30,406 bases of DNA from Ophiostoma sp. CBS 140.51 (taxonomy: Eukaryota > Ascomycota > Sordariomycetes > Ophiostomatales > Ophiostomataceae). The stretch spans positions 1 through 30,406 of the forward strand of contig JANSLP010000371.1 in NCBI GenBank assembly GCA_029298735.1. The letters run 5' to 3'. Position 1 is the stretch's first letter. Each line of letters opens with the position of its first letter. The notes under the pieces were generated by a model. It did not search any database. It worked only from the letters and a program-made list of their open reading frames with translations, and was not told where the DNA came from. The translations under genes were made by a program, and so were the position numbers. This document shows, one piece after another, positions 1-8,985 of this stretch.

Positions 1-2
1 TT

Positions 3-2041
3 ACTTCTAGATAACTCGTTATAAAACTAGAAAAAATCGAGGTAATTAAGAAATAACCGATATTATAAAACGTTAAAGACGTACGATTCTTCGTAGAATA
101 CGTTAACTATTACCGAAAATTTATAAGGGACTATAGTAAAATAATAGTACCTTTTACGAATCTTACGAGGAATAATCGAGAATTTACCTAGATAGAAAAG
201 GAGTAAATAGTATTTAAATAAATTAAGAAGGTAGTACTCTCGAAGCCTATCCTATAAGAACTAAACCCCGATATACTATTCGAGATAAATATCGACGTAT
301 TAAGCTACGCTATAGGTAGTAAGTTATTTTAACGAAATAAAGAAGGGAAAATATATCCCGTCGCCTTCTTCTCGAAGAAGTTTATAGGACTAGCGGAGCG
401 ATACCTAGTTTACGATAAAAAACTAATAGTTATTATCGAGAGACTAAAAGAGTAGAAAGTATATTTTAAGAGAGCAAGATATCTTATAACGATTTACTCG
501 GACTATAAAAACCTTACTTACTTCGTTAATAACTAAAGGTTAAATAAGCGATAGGCTAGATAAGCCTAGTACTTATCCGAGTTCGATATCCGGATAATAT
601 ACAAGAAGGGATCCGATAATAGTAAGGTAGACGCCTTAAGTAAACGAAGCGATTATATCGAATTAACGTTAACGGAAGTATAAACGGTACTCTAGACGAA
701 AGAAGATAGATTAATAATATTAAAAGTAACCGGTTAAGAGTAGCGTTAAGAAATTATCCGTCGAATCTACGAAGTATTTACCGGAAAGTATTTCGGGATT
801 TAAAAGACGATAAAAAGACTCAAGGAAGTCTATAACGTTAAAGGCTAGTATAGCGATATCTAGTAAATTATTAACGAATACGATATATATAATAAAACTA
901 AGATATTAAAATATAAAACGTACGGAAAGTTATAACTACTACCGATACCGGATCGGCCGTAGTAGTTAATTTCCTAGGACCTTATTATAAAACTCCTAGC
1001 GTTAAAAGAAAGAGTTACGAAAACGGTCTACGATAGTATTTTAGTAATCATAGATAGACTAACTAAGTACGCTTATTTCCTACCTTATTACGAGTTATAC
1101 TCGGTAAAAGACCTCGTATATACGTTTTTACGTAACGTTATAAGTAGCTACGGGTTACCGGACGATATTATTAATAATAAAGGAACAACGTTTACGAGTA
1201 GGTTTTAAGGCGCGGTAATAAAGAAACTACGAGTTAAAAGAAAACTTAGTACTACCTTTTACTCTTAAATAAATAAATAAACTAAAAGGACGAACTAGAT
1301 ACTCGAGTAATACTTTCGAGCGTACGTTAACTAGTAATAAAACGACTAGGTCGAATAATTATTTATAGCTTAAATCGTATATAATAGCGTAGTATACGGC
1401 GTTACGGAATACTTACCGTTCGAAGTAAACTACGGGTTTTAATTAAGAATAAACTATTATAACGACGATAGCCCGAACCCGAGAGTAAATAACTAAGTTA
1501 AGAAACTAGACGAAGTCTTAACTAGAGTAAAAGATAACCTTCGAAAGAACTAGAAAGTAGTTTATATTTAGATTAATAAGAAGAGAATTAAGGGATTAAT
1601 CTTATAAAAGAGAGATAAAGTTTATCTTAACCGAAAAAACCTTTAAACTAAGCGACTAAGTAATAAGCTCGATTTTAAGAAACTCGGACCGTTTCTAGTT
1701 ACGAGAAAAGTTAACGACTTAGTGTATAAACTCGGTCTACCCGAAGGATTACGAGTCTACCTACGATTTAATATTTCGTTACTCGAAAAGGTACTAGACT
1801 CGGCGGAGTTATCTACCGAGTAGGTTCTAGGTAAACTAGAATACGACGTTAAGAAGATCGAAGTATACCGTAAGAAAAAGAATAATAAGCTAGAATACTT
1901 CGTAAAATAGTAAGGTTATAACGTAAAAGAAAATATATGGAAACTAGTAGAAAATCTCAAGAATTCCCCCTAGCTGTTAAAAGAATATTAGTAGTAAAGA
2001 GACTAGAATCTAGGTCCGTTATAATCCCCTACTAATTAATA
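3..2041 (+). pseudogene. pol remnant: RT end, RNase H, integrase, chromodomain
   Basis: Translation in the frame starting at base 3 gives a recognisable Pol protein broken only by stop codons. Visible blocks: the RT end with a NYYRKFI-like motif (about 105-125), an RNase H segment PVAFFSKKF (357-383) and TIYSDYKNLTYF (489-524), a KGSDNSKVDALSKRSDY block (about 603-653), an integrase core VIIDRLTKYAYFLP (about 1044-1085) with SYGLPDDIINNKG (about 1146-1184), and a C-terminal chromodomain (about 1840-1955). All share one frame with no frameshift over 2 kb, so decay came from point transitions rather than indels. Stops sit where the family has Trp or Gln, as RIP predicts (TGG to TAG, CAA to TAA, CAG to TAG). 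The true C-terminus near 2041 is uncertain. Confidence 0.9.
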
Positions 2042-2345
2042 GAGGAAGTAGCCGTATTAACGGCGGTTTACGCCTCCCAGGCGGCCCGGAGAGCTTCGCG
2101 CTCTTCTTCGGCCTAGCGAGCCTCGTCTTTAACGTTAATAATAATATACGTATTATTAAGAAGCTTTTAACGCTTCTCCTCGTAAGCTTTCTACTACTTA
2201 TTAATCCGACGGAGGCGGGTAAAGGCCTTCTTAAAAGCGATTTCGGCCTTTTTTTTAGCCTCGAATAACTACTAAGACTCGGAGATCTAGCGTTCGGTTA
2301 AGAAAAGAACAATTAAGTAAAAAGTAAAATAAAAAGCCAGAATAA
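2030..2345 (-). pseudogene. antisense charged coiled-coil ORF remnant between pol and the LTR
   Basis: On the minus strand, one frame from about 2345 down to 2030 reads as a protein-like sequence rich in Glu, Lys, Arg and Ala, interrupted by TAG/TAA codons that fit RIP of CAG/CAA (Gln) or TGG. Readable blocks are LFEAKKKAEIAFKKAF, then RLRRINK, then AEEEREALRAA, consistent with a helical, coiled-coil protein. An 80-bp stretch of it (about 2060-2140) keeps higher GC than the rest of the element. From general knowledge, some fungal gypsy elements carry an antisense ORF with a similar charged C-terminal region; I infer that this is such an ORF. Start and end are not defined, and no function is known to me. 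Confidence 0.5.
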
Positions 2346-2675
2346 TAAGAAGACGTACTAGGGCTTATAATAATACCCCGATTATTATACTTCGCGTTAA
2401 TACGAATATAGGCTTAATACCGACGGACGCGACGGGTCGACCGGTTCGACTAAATATAATCTTTATCGAGGCGCGTATAGCGAGAATAAGGTATAGCGTC
2501 GAAACCGGAAGATTCGAGAGAAACGATAAAATTACGACGACGAACTAAACTATCGGCGGAACGAGTTTTAATAATACGATTAAATATAATAAAAAGAAAG
2601 AAAAGAATACCTTTACTTATAAAATAATAAGAAGTAAAGAAAACGCGCTACTTATAAGATTTCGGGACGAAATCT

Positions 2676-2689
2676 AGGGAGAAGGGAGG
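2676..2689 (+). other. polypurine tract of the retrotransposon
   Basis: A 14-nt run made only of A and G (AGGGAGAAGGGAGG) lies directly 5' of the LTR start. In LTR retrotransposons such a tract primes plus-strand DNA synthesis. It contains no CpA or TpG, which explains why RIP left it intact. Confidence 0.75.
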
Positions 2690-2853
2690 TTATATTACGG
2701 ATATAACTTCCACGGGCCTTATTAACGGGCCAGAAAAAAGAAGTTAACCTCTTAACGAGTATAGTAGTATAAGTGTAGCTAAAAAGGTAGCTACTCTTAA
2801 ATAAAAAAAGAACTAGTTAAAATAAAACAAGACTAACTAATTAAATAACAAGA

Positions 2854-2932
2854 AAGATTATACGGCGAATAATCTAAGAAATAAACTACGAATAAACTAC
2901 GGAATAAAAGATTATACCGCGAATAATCTAAG
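2854..2932 (+). repeat. 25-bp direct repeat inside the LTR
   Basis: Two copies of a 25-bp unit (2854-2878 and 2908-2932, period 54 bp) differ at one base, and each contains the inverted pair GATTAT...ATAATC. They lie upstream of the LTR TATA box, so they may have been U3 promoter elements. The spacer holds two ATAAACTACG-like copies. Confidence 0.7.
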
Positions 2933-2960
2933 GAATAATCAGGGAATAATTATAGCTAGA

Positions 2961-2968
2961 TATATAAG
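2961..2968 (+). promoter_or_regulatory. LTR TATA box
   Basis: TATATAAG about 145 bp before the LTR end is the only clear TATA box in the LTR and is in the expected place between U3 and R. It is inferred from sequence alone. Confidence 0.5.
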
Positions 2969-3112
2969 ACTGAGGCTTCCTCCCAGTAAACTAGATAAAA
3001 GACTCAGTCGCTACCGATTATCTAAAATACAAACCTACATAAACTTGTATTCCTGTGCCATTATTATATACGAAGAAACCTTATACGTATTAACTATTGT
3101 TCGACCGTTACA

Positions 3113-3964
3113 CCTTATCACTGTTTTACTAGAACAAGGACCCCTCCCCTAGACTTGATCACCTAGCAGAGCCTCTGACCCCCTGGGAAAGTGCCTTTGT
3201 AACAAAGTAATTTCCATTCCTGCCCCACAAGTCCCTGCTTAATCATCAGGCCCGCTGTGCACACACCCTGAGGGCCGTGCTTTGTCAGACAGTGGCTTCT
3301 GATTAGGAGTTTAAAATGAAAGACAAAAGAGGAGGAACAAAGAGGGAGTATGCCCAGAAGAGGGCATGACCTCGATGTCCCAACTTATTATTAGCCGTCG
3401 TCGGGGTGGGCGGGGCGGCCTTGCCGCGGAGCCGTGCCGAGGCGGCCCGTAGCGCGCTGGCCGCGGCGGTGGGCATGCCGGCCGTAGTGCGGGTGGCACG
3501 GGGTGTCGGGATAGACAATAAGGTAGTAAAGTGGTAATTAAAACAATGGATTCAATTAATGTGTGTAATACATGTTTAATACCGGGTTATTATTTAATAA
3601 GACGTGGTAAAAAAATGGTTTGTTTTATTTTGTTTTGTTTAGTTTAGTTTTGTTTTGTAATTAAAATCGAAATTATTGGACATAAAATCATGCAAATTAG
3701 AAATCAACTTTCGAAACAAAAACGAAGGCTATAATTGGTAAAATATGTTCGTTTCTCCAATTTAAAATAAAATACCAAGAAACAAGAAGAGAAAAGTACT
3801 TCACGTGCAAAACACTATTATGTGTCGTTTCTTGCCTGCTTCTCGCAATCATGTTGCACGTCTTCTGTCCTCCAGTTGCCAATGCAGTTAGAGTGGGCCC
3901 ACATCGCGAACCCGTCCACAACACTGTTGTTTCCGAGCGTCCGTTCCAACAAACCCGCAAAATA
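3113..3964. other. spacer between LTR and tRNA
   Basis: No credible gene. Base composition changes sharply several times: moderate GC to about 3390, a GC-rich island (separate entry), then AT-rich DNA with a T-rich tract of TTTTG/TTTAG units at about 3620-3660. CpA and TpG are common here, so RIP did not extend into it to a visible degree. The open frames that cross it are short, low in complexity, or overlap the tRNA. Confidence 0.6.
3393..3511. other. GC-rich island in AT-rich spacer
   Basis: About 119 bp of very high GC (many CG, GCC and GGC runs) with abrupt edges, set in AT-rich spacer. It is flanked by the short inverted pair CTTATT (3384-3389) and AATAAG (3517-3522). On the minus strand it reads as an Ala/Arg/Pro-rich peptide with no family I recognise. 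It could be a fragment of a GC-rich gene or minisatellite moved here, or local compositional noise. Confidence 0.5.
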
Positions 3965-4036
3965 GGTCCAGTGGCCAAATGGCAAGGCGCTTGGCTACGA
4001 ACCAAGAGATTGCAGGTTCGATCCCTGCCTGGATCG
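3965..4036 (+). tRNA. tRNA-Arg (anticodon ACG)
   Basis: A 72-nt intronless cloverleaf. The acceptor stem GGTCCAG pairs with CTGGATC (one G-U), discriminator G. The D stem is GCC/GGC. The anticodon stem CTTGG/CCAAG holds loop CTACGAA, anticodon ACG (Arg, decoding CGU and, after A34 to inosine, CGC and CGA). The variable loop is AGATT, and the T stem GCAGG/CCTGC holds loop TTCGATC. Internal Pol III promoters are visible: an A box at the D arm (TGGCCAAATGG) and a B box GGTTCGATCCC. A T-rich Pol III terminator follows at once. It lies about 850 bp from the retrotransposon LTR. Confidence 0.95.
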
Positions 4037-4045
4037 TTTATTTTT
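4037..4045 (+). terminator. Pol III terminator of tRNA-Arg
   Basis: TTTATTTTT follows the discriminator base directly; the run of five T at 4041-4045 is enough for RNA polymerase III termination. Confidence 0.8.
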
Positions 4046-5604
4046 GTCTTATTGTCTTTTTGTCTTTTCGCCAAACTGTCAGTGAAGCTATACTTTTTGT
4101 TGGTGATTCGTCTGTTATTTATTTCCTCTTTGCTTGAATTTCTCACGTTGTGGTTAATTCTTACCACAGTCCGGGTCAGCACAAGCACTTCAAACAACAA
4201 AGGCTTACCATCGACCCCTCGGTGCTGTACCTTTTTTTGTTCTTTCATCTTTCTTTAGGCAGTTCTTTAAAGTTTTGAAAATTTTGATACAGGTGAAGTT
4301 GGGAAACGTTTTGCCCTTTAGCTGTCAACATTTTGGAGGCCGTGAATTTGACACAATCCGCTCAAGTGAAGTTTTCTCGAGCGTCTCCACCGACTTTCAA
4401 GTCGAACCAGCGATGGATACTTCCGAGCAGAACAGCTTCGCAAGCCACGCAACTCCCAAGCCGTATTCCGAGAAGATGCTCCTCTGTCGCCCCTCTTTCC
4501 ATCTGATAAGAATAAAGTGGACAGCCCCCAAGGAAAAGAAGAGGACCACCCTGGTCAGCCGGTGCTGTGATGGTTGCATGTCTCCACATAAATTATCTTA
4601 TCAGATGGAGACCATCAATTTGCATCCCCTTCCCCCAATTCCTCGTTCGTTTCCCAAAAACTCCCGCACCCATCGAGTCACTTTTTCTGCGTAGGCTGAT
4701 CCGCTTCGTGTTCCGACAACCGGAGCCACAAAATCTCGACCAGGGCAGGCGCAGAAACCGACACACACGAGAAAACCAATAGTTCAGACGGTGTGATCGG
4801 CAACAGACTGGATACAGTTCTTTTTCGTCTCTTTATCCTACACGTTGTGCTCTTCTTTCTGCTGGAAAAGTGTACGCTGAAGAATATGTATATGTACAGG
4901 CTCCAGATGCATAATCATTCAAGAAGATGAACAAATTCAACTTCGTTGTATACTTCTCCATATCCTTTTATTGATCATCTGTTCGCCAGCGAACTGCCTG
5001 CCGTCTTACCTGTTGTCGGAAATACAGACTGAGCGTCCTGCCCACGCCATGCACCTCCACTATTCGAAGAGCACGGACGGATAACACGGAAGAGGGCTGC
5101 AGCATGGGTGGTAGATTATGGTTAGTAGCTTATGTGAATATGAGTAAATAGGCATACCCAGTGAAGAAAAGACCAGACTGCATGCAATAAAGACAGCACC
5201 ATGCAACCATGCAGCAACGACAGCGACCCACCGCTGTCTACCAGCCCTTTTCATTCTTCTTTCTTCGGCCCTACCACCACTAGCTTCTGTCCCACAGACG
5301 TAGCACTATCAGATGTAGGAAGCTGTTAGCAACAAGAAGGCAAAAAACATCCACATCCCTCCCACATACCCATCTAGACAGGCGGGGAGACATACGTATC
5401 CCTCGTGACATGTTGGGCGTAGCTGTATGCAAGTTCCGGTCACGGCAGGCCCACTGGAAGAAGTGGCTGTCCATTGTCGTTCTGCGTGCTTTGCTCAGTT
5501 GACTGAAAGAACCAACCAGCGAAAGAGCTCACAGGAGGGTGTGAAGCAGCAAAAGTGACTGCATGCTACCTTTTGACGTCCTTAGTTTTTGTCTCTCCCT
5601 GCTG
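4046..5604. other. intergenic, no convincing gene
   Basis: About 1.5 kb between the tRNA and the promoter of the BIM1-like gene. Short frames exist on both strands, but none has a recognisable domain, a splice pattern or steady coding composition. The only structured element I found is the inverted GATA-containing repeat at 4498-4609. Confidence 0.6.
4498..4609. repeat. perfect 14-bp inverted repeat with GATA cores
   Basis: TCCATCTGATAAGA (4498-4511) and its exact reverse complement TCTTATCAGATGGA (4596-4609) are separated by 84 bp. Each arm has a TGATAAG core that matches the HGATAR sites bound by fungal GATA factors such as AreA. It may be a pair of regulatory sites, a hairpin in RNA, or the ends of a small mobile element. 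No flanking target duplication was obvious. Confidence 0.55.
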
Positions 5605-5610
5605 TATAAA
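5605..5610 (+). promoter_or_regulatory. TATA box of the BIM1-like gene
   Basis: TATAAA about 270 bp before the ATG, followed by a CT-rich stretch (about 5645-5730) typical of fungal transcription start regions. No other TATAAA lies closer to the start codon. Confidence 0.5.
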
Positions 5611-5879
5611 GCCTTGGCTTGGCCCTGCATGATCGTCAAAACGAGACTCTCATTCTCTCCATCTCTCCATCTTTCATATTTTCTTCTCTTAACATTCCAT
5701 ATTCCTAATACCCATACTTTCCCATACCACCATTTCCCTCCACAACTCATCCCCACACTTCCTGTGGCGCTGGCTTAGTCGTTCTTGGCTGCTTGTCTTG
5801 GCTCTCCATTATCTCTTGGCTGTTGCTTGTCTGGACACCACCACATCCTTTCTTTTTCTTTTCTCCTCCTCTCACCAAC

Positions 5880-6728
5880 ATGAAGTCCTTCTTCTCGTCA
5901 GCCCTGGTCATTGCCGGCCTGGCAGCCCGCACCACCCGCGCCGAAGACATTGACTCCAACTTGGGCGCCGCCGGTTTCTTGTTCCCGACCGAGCGCGAGT
6001 ACTCGGCGTCCGCCGACACGACTGCTCCCTGCGGCTCCGTCGCCCAAGTCGGCAACCGCACCAATTTTCCGATCACGGGTGGCTTTGTCGGTCTGGTCGA
6101 CCAGGAAGAGGCCTACTCGGTGTCGGTGTCCATCTCCTACAGCAGCAACCCGACGTCGCTCGATGAGTTTGAGACACTCATAGCCTCGACGCGCATCAAG
6201 GATCTGTATGAAGGCCACACCTGTGTGACCATTCCCAACCCGCCATCCAACATCAGCGTCGGCGATGTTGCTACCCTCCAAGTCTCATTCGAAGCCGTCT
6301 GGGACGGCAGCACGACCAACGAGACGTACTATGCGTGCGCTGATATTGTGTACATTCTGGATGCCGACTTTACGGAGAATGACTATTGTTTTAATGCGAC
6401 GATTGGCGGACCGTCCACGACGGCTGCGGCAGCCACGTCGACGGCGACCTCCACCTCCGCATCGAGCAGTGGCAGCAGCGGCTCGTCTGGATCTACGTCT
6501 GGCTCTACTTCGTCGAGCTCGAGCAAGATTTCGAAAGGCGCCATTGCTGGCGCGGTCGTCGGTTCTGTGGTGGGTGCCGCGCTGATTGCCGGCGCCTTGA
6601 TGTTCACCTACCGCCTGGGCAAGAAGCACCAGCGCGAGGCCATGATGCGTGTGCACATGAACACCATGGCCCTGGGCGACATGAACAAGCCGGCGGCGGC
6701 GGCGGGTTCGCAGGCGAGCAACTACTAG
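5880..6728 (+). CDS. BIM1/X325-like surface protein with a membrane anchor
   Basis: A 282-residue protein. Residues 1-20 form a signal peptide; about 24-172 match the copper-acquisition BIM1/LPMO-X325 fold (APCG...NRTNFPITGGF, ACADI, four Cys at 51, 115, 153, 170 fitting two disulfides). Then come a Ser/Thr-rich linker (178-216), a Gly/Ala-rich membrane helix (about 221-243) and a short basic cytoplasmic tail. Family members usually end in a GPI signal or are free, so the TM anchor is notable. The His expected at the mature N-terminus is absent (about Glu22 after cleavage), and the EH-type motif reads DQEEA; only the Asp of CADI (155) remains. Copper binding is therefore doubtful. The frame continues upstream only from a TTG, so the ATG at 5880 is used. 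No introns. Confidence 0.85.
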   Translation: MKSFFSSALVIAGLAARTTRAEDIDSNLGAAGFLFPTEREYSASADTTAPCGSVAQVGNRTNFPITGGFVGLVDQEEAYSVSVSISYSSNPTSLDEFETLIASTRIKDLYEGHTCVTIPNPPSNISVGDVATLQVSFEAVWDGSTTNETYYACADIVYILDADFTENDYCFNATIGGPSTTAAAATSTATSTSASSSGSSGSSGSTSGSTSSSSSKISKGAIAGAVVGSVVGAALIAGALMFTYRLGKKHQREAMMRVHMNTMALGDMNKPAAAAGSQASNY

Positions 6729-6981
6729 GAGAGTGTGTGTTGGTGGACAAAACCGGTGTTGGTTTAATTAATAGTGATGGATATGACCAAGCATGAGAGT
6801 AGATAGTATCAAAACTGAATGAAATACGCAATACAGACAATCATAAAATAAGTGAAACCTGTTCAAAAGGTGAACTTGTAGGAAAGGGGCGAAGGAGTAC
6901 TCCCAAGGTCATATAAAACTCGCACAGAATCAAAAGACGGCAAAACAAACACAAGCTGCACTCCCTGCACTCCCCACACAA

Positions 6982-8070
6982 TCACCTCCTTGCATCCTCC
7001 TGTCGTTTGAGCTCGTCCCGGAAGGCATTGCTTCGTCCAGTGGGCGTCGCACTGATGGGTCCAGTAGAGGCAGGACCGTAGCTGCTGTCCGGCGGTGGCG
7101 GCGCAAACACATTATTGTGCAGGCCGGGGCCATAAGTTCCTGCCTGTCCAGTACTGCCCGTCCGCTGACCATAGCTCTGCCGCACACCGTATCCCTTGGC
7201 CGAAAACGACGACGTCCGCCGCGACACGAGACCACCAATGCACGGCAAGTGCCCGTGGTGGCGGTACGACCATACACAGAAGCCTAGCAAACAAAGGACA
7301 GCCGCACCAACCACAACAGGCACGGCAATCGCCACGGCGGCCACGCGGTGGTGGTGTTTAGTGTGCGGGAGAACGACAGTGTTGGTAACCAGCACGCTGG
7401 GTCCTTGTAGTTTCAAGAGCTCAATGGTACCGTTGCTGCCCGCCGCCGCGTCCGGGATGGTGGATGCGTTGTAGGCCAGGGCGAAAGTGACGTTGACGTG
7501 CCCAGCGGAGTCGCCGTGGGCTGCCACCAGCGAGCTCGGAACGGTCCACGCATAGAAGCCAGAGTGCGCCTCGAGTGGTTCACTCGTAAACCCTTGGCCG
7601 TTGCCATACGCGCCCAGTATCTCCACGTTCGAATTGGCTGAAAAGGACGACGGATCCCAGACGACAAAGTAGGTATGGTTGGTGGCGATCTGGGTGCCCG
7701 CGCGAGGCTGGCAAAAGGTTGCTTTTTGGTCGGTGGCGGCGTCTTGACCAGAGCTACAGGCCATAAAAGCACCTGCAGTTCCTGGCCCGGTGGCGCTGGC
7801 GACGGGTGGGGACGCCGTTGTGGTGGTGGCGTGGCCGTTGATGGACAGAATGTAGGGTGTCGGCTTGGTCAGAGCAGTGGGTGGTGCCGACACGGTGGAC
7901 TTGCCTGACAGAGATGGAGTCACAGTCGAAACATGCCCGGCGCCGTCGATTGTCACCCAGGGGCCGGGAAAGGACGCTGTTGTCGTGGCGCGAGGTTCGA
8001 CAGCGATGGCGTTGGCGGTGGCTCTCCCCGCCAAAGAGAGGGCCAGAATGGCGCCAGATGTGAGGTGCAT
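6982..8070 (-). CDS. single-pass cell-surface protein, Kre9/Knh1-like ectodomain
   Basis: A 362-residue protein. A signal peptide spans about 1-19. A Ser/Thr/Pro-rich region leads to a globular ectodomain (about 101-225) with conserved-looking features: paired Cys (105 and 120), TYFVVWDPSSF at 133-143, and a Gly-rich turn with the FYAWTVP strand. This resembles the beta-sandwich of the fungal Kre9/Knh1-type wall domain, a likeness I infer from the pattern and cannot confirm. A membrane helix spans 243-268, and the cytoplasmic tail of about 94 residues is rich in Gly, Ser, Pro and Tyr. Several N-glycosylation sites (NHT, NVT, NAS, NGT) lie in the ectodomain. It is convergent with the BIM1-like gene (253 bp between stops). 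Function unknown; a wall sensor or anchor is plausible. Confidence 0.8.
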   Translation of the reverse strand: MHLTSGAILALSLAGRATANAIAVEPRATTTASFPGPWVTIDGAGHVSTVTPSLSGKSTVSAPPTALTKPTPYILSINGHATTTTASPPVASATGPGTAGAFMACSSGQDAATDQKATFCQPRAGTQIATNHTYFVVWDPSSFSANSNVEILGAYGNGQGFTSEPLEAHSGFYAWTVPSSLVAAHGDSAGHVNVTFALAYNASTIPDAAAGSNGTIELLKLQGPSVLVTNTVVLPHTKHHHRVAAVAIAVPVVVGAAVLCLLGFCVWSYRHHGHLPCIGGLVSRRTSSFSAKGYGVRQSYGQRTGSTGQAGTYGPGLHNNVFAPPPPDSSYGPASTGPISATPTGRSNAFRDELKRQEDARR

Positions 8071-8963
8071 TGTTGTGAAATGGATACGCAGTAATATTGG
8101 TTATTTTACGGGATTGGTTGCAAGTTGAAGCTGAAGACTGGCGATCAGCTAATTAATCAACAGAAAGAGAAAGACCATCGAGGGAAATATCATGAGAAGC
8201 AGTCAGAAGAAATAAAACGAGACCTGCATTTTGTTCCCAGCCTCCTCTTTCTCTCTTCCCCTCACTTTTGTCGGTCTATCTATTATCACGGCATGGTTGC
8301 AATAATGGCTGCAATAACAGCTGCAGGCAGAATGAGAAAGAGAGATAAAGAGCGAGATAGAGTGTGTGATGGTGGTGTCGAGTTGCAACGGGGCCTGCAA
8401 TAAAACGTGCTCAGCTATAGGCTGCATTCATGCTGAGCGGAGAAATGGCAGAAAGAGAGGAACATGGCAGCAGGGCCTTCTATTTTGAGCCGTTCCGCTC
8501 GTGCAGGGCCAGAAGCGAAGCCAGGCAATACGAGGTGTGGTATAGGTCAATACGCCGTGAGGAGAGAATGGAGAGAAAAGGATAAGAAGAAGGCTGGAAG
8601 GATGTTGGAAGAAAGACGCAATATATATTAATGAATTCTGGGCTCGAGAAAATCAAAGATAGATACAACAAGCATATTTTGATTGCTGCCCGTCCCGCCT
8701 TAACAGTTGTTCTTGTTGACTTGTTTGCTCCACCCACTGGCACGTTTTGCCAAGGGCCTGGATTGCGAGGATTTGCAAGGGTGTTAAAAGGGTATTCCTG
8801 CAGGATAAATATGGCTTGCCAAGCAGCCTTGTGAAGCCTTGTTGATCATGAAGATTGAGGCGTTCTGGAAAATACAATATTCCAAGATTGATGAATTTAA
8901 ATAAAAAGAGCAGAAAGAGAAGAAAAAAAGGACGCCCTTGTTCAGTCTTTCTCTTTATGTCAT

Positions 8964-8985
8964 CCCACTCTCGTGGAAGAGTGGG
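8964..8985. other. 8-bp perfect hairpin
   Basis: CCCACTCT (8964-8971) pairs with AGAGTGGG (8978-8985) across a 6-nt loop CGTGGA. It lies in the 2-kb spacer far from any coding region. No role is assigned. Confidence 0.4.

Larger units (their letters stand above)
1..3112 (+). mobile_element. 3' part of a RIP-mutated Ty3/gypsy chromovirus
   Basis: About 3.1 kb of AT-rich sequence in which CpA and TpG are nearly absent and TpA is very common on both strands, the hallmark of fungal repeat-induced point mutation. One reading frame still shows the end of reverse transcriptase, RNase H, integrase and a C-terminal chromodomain in the order of Ty3/gypsy chromoviruses, followed by a polypurine tract and an LTR ending in CCGTTACA. 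The 5' LTR, gag and most of RT are outside the window. The element cannot encode a working polyprotein because of many TAG/TAA codons. Mutation density falls off near the LTR 3' end, and ordinary sequence starts at about 3113. Confidence 0.95.
2693..3112 (+). repeat. 3' LTR of the chromovirus
   Basis: The 3' boundary CCGTTACA at 3105-3112 is an imperfect inverted copy of TATTACGG at 2693-2700, the latter explained as a RIP-mutated TG start (TG to TA). The start could be two bases earlier. A TATATAAG box at 2961-2968 is the likely LTR promoter, which places R and U5 in roughly the last 120 bp. RIP is strong in the first 270 bp and weak in the last 150 bp, where CA and TG reappear. The target-site duplication cannot be tested because the 5' LTR is outside the window. 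Confidence 0.75.

Noticed and set aside
3965..4036. Link between the tRNA gene and retrotransposon insertion
   Set aside because: Ty3 of budding yeast inserts within a few bases of Pol III start sites, but this LTR is about 850 bp away and chromoviruses target chromatin marks; no support for tRNA targeting here.
3697..4248. Long minus-strand frame over the tRNA region
   Set aside because: It runs antisense through the tRNA-Arg gene and has no domain; the tRNA explains the conserved part.
4275..4694. 139-residue plus-strand frame in the spacer
   Set aside because: It crosses the inverted GATA repeat, has no recognisable domain, signal peptide or splice pattern, and its composition is not coding-like.
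5060..5254. Small minus-strand frame with a hydrophobic stretch
   Set aside because: Only 64 residues, no known family; the hydrophobic run could arise by chance in this T/A-rich DNA.
5793..5879. 29-codon upstream extension of the BIM1-like protein
   Set aside because: It begins at TTG and encodes a Phe/Pro/Trp-rich run in a CT-rich leader; the ATG at 5880 gives a proper signal peptide.
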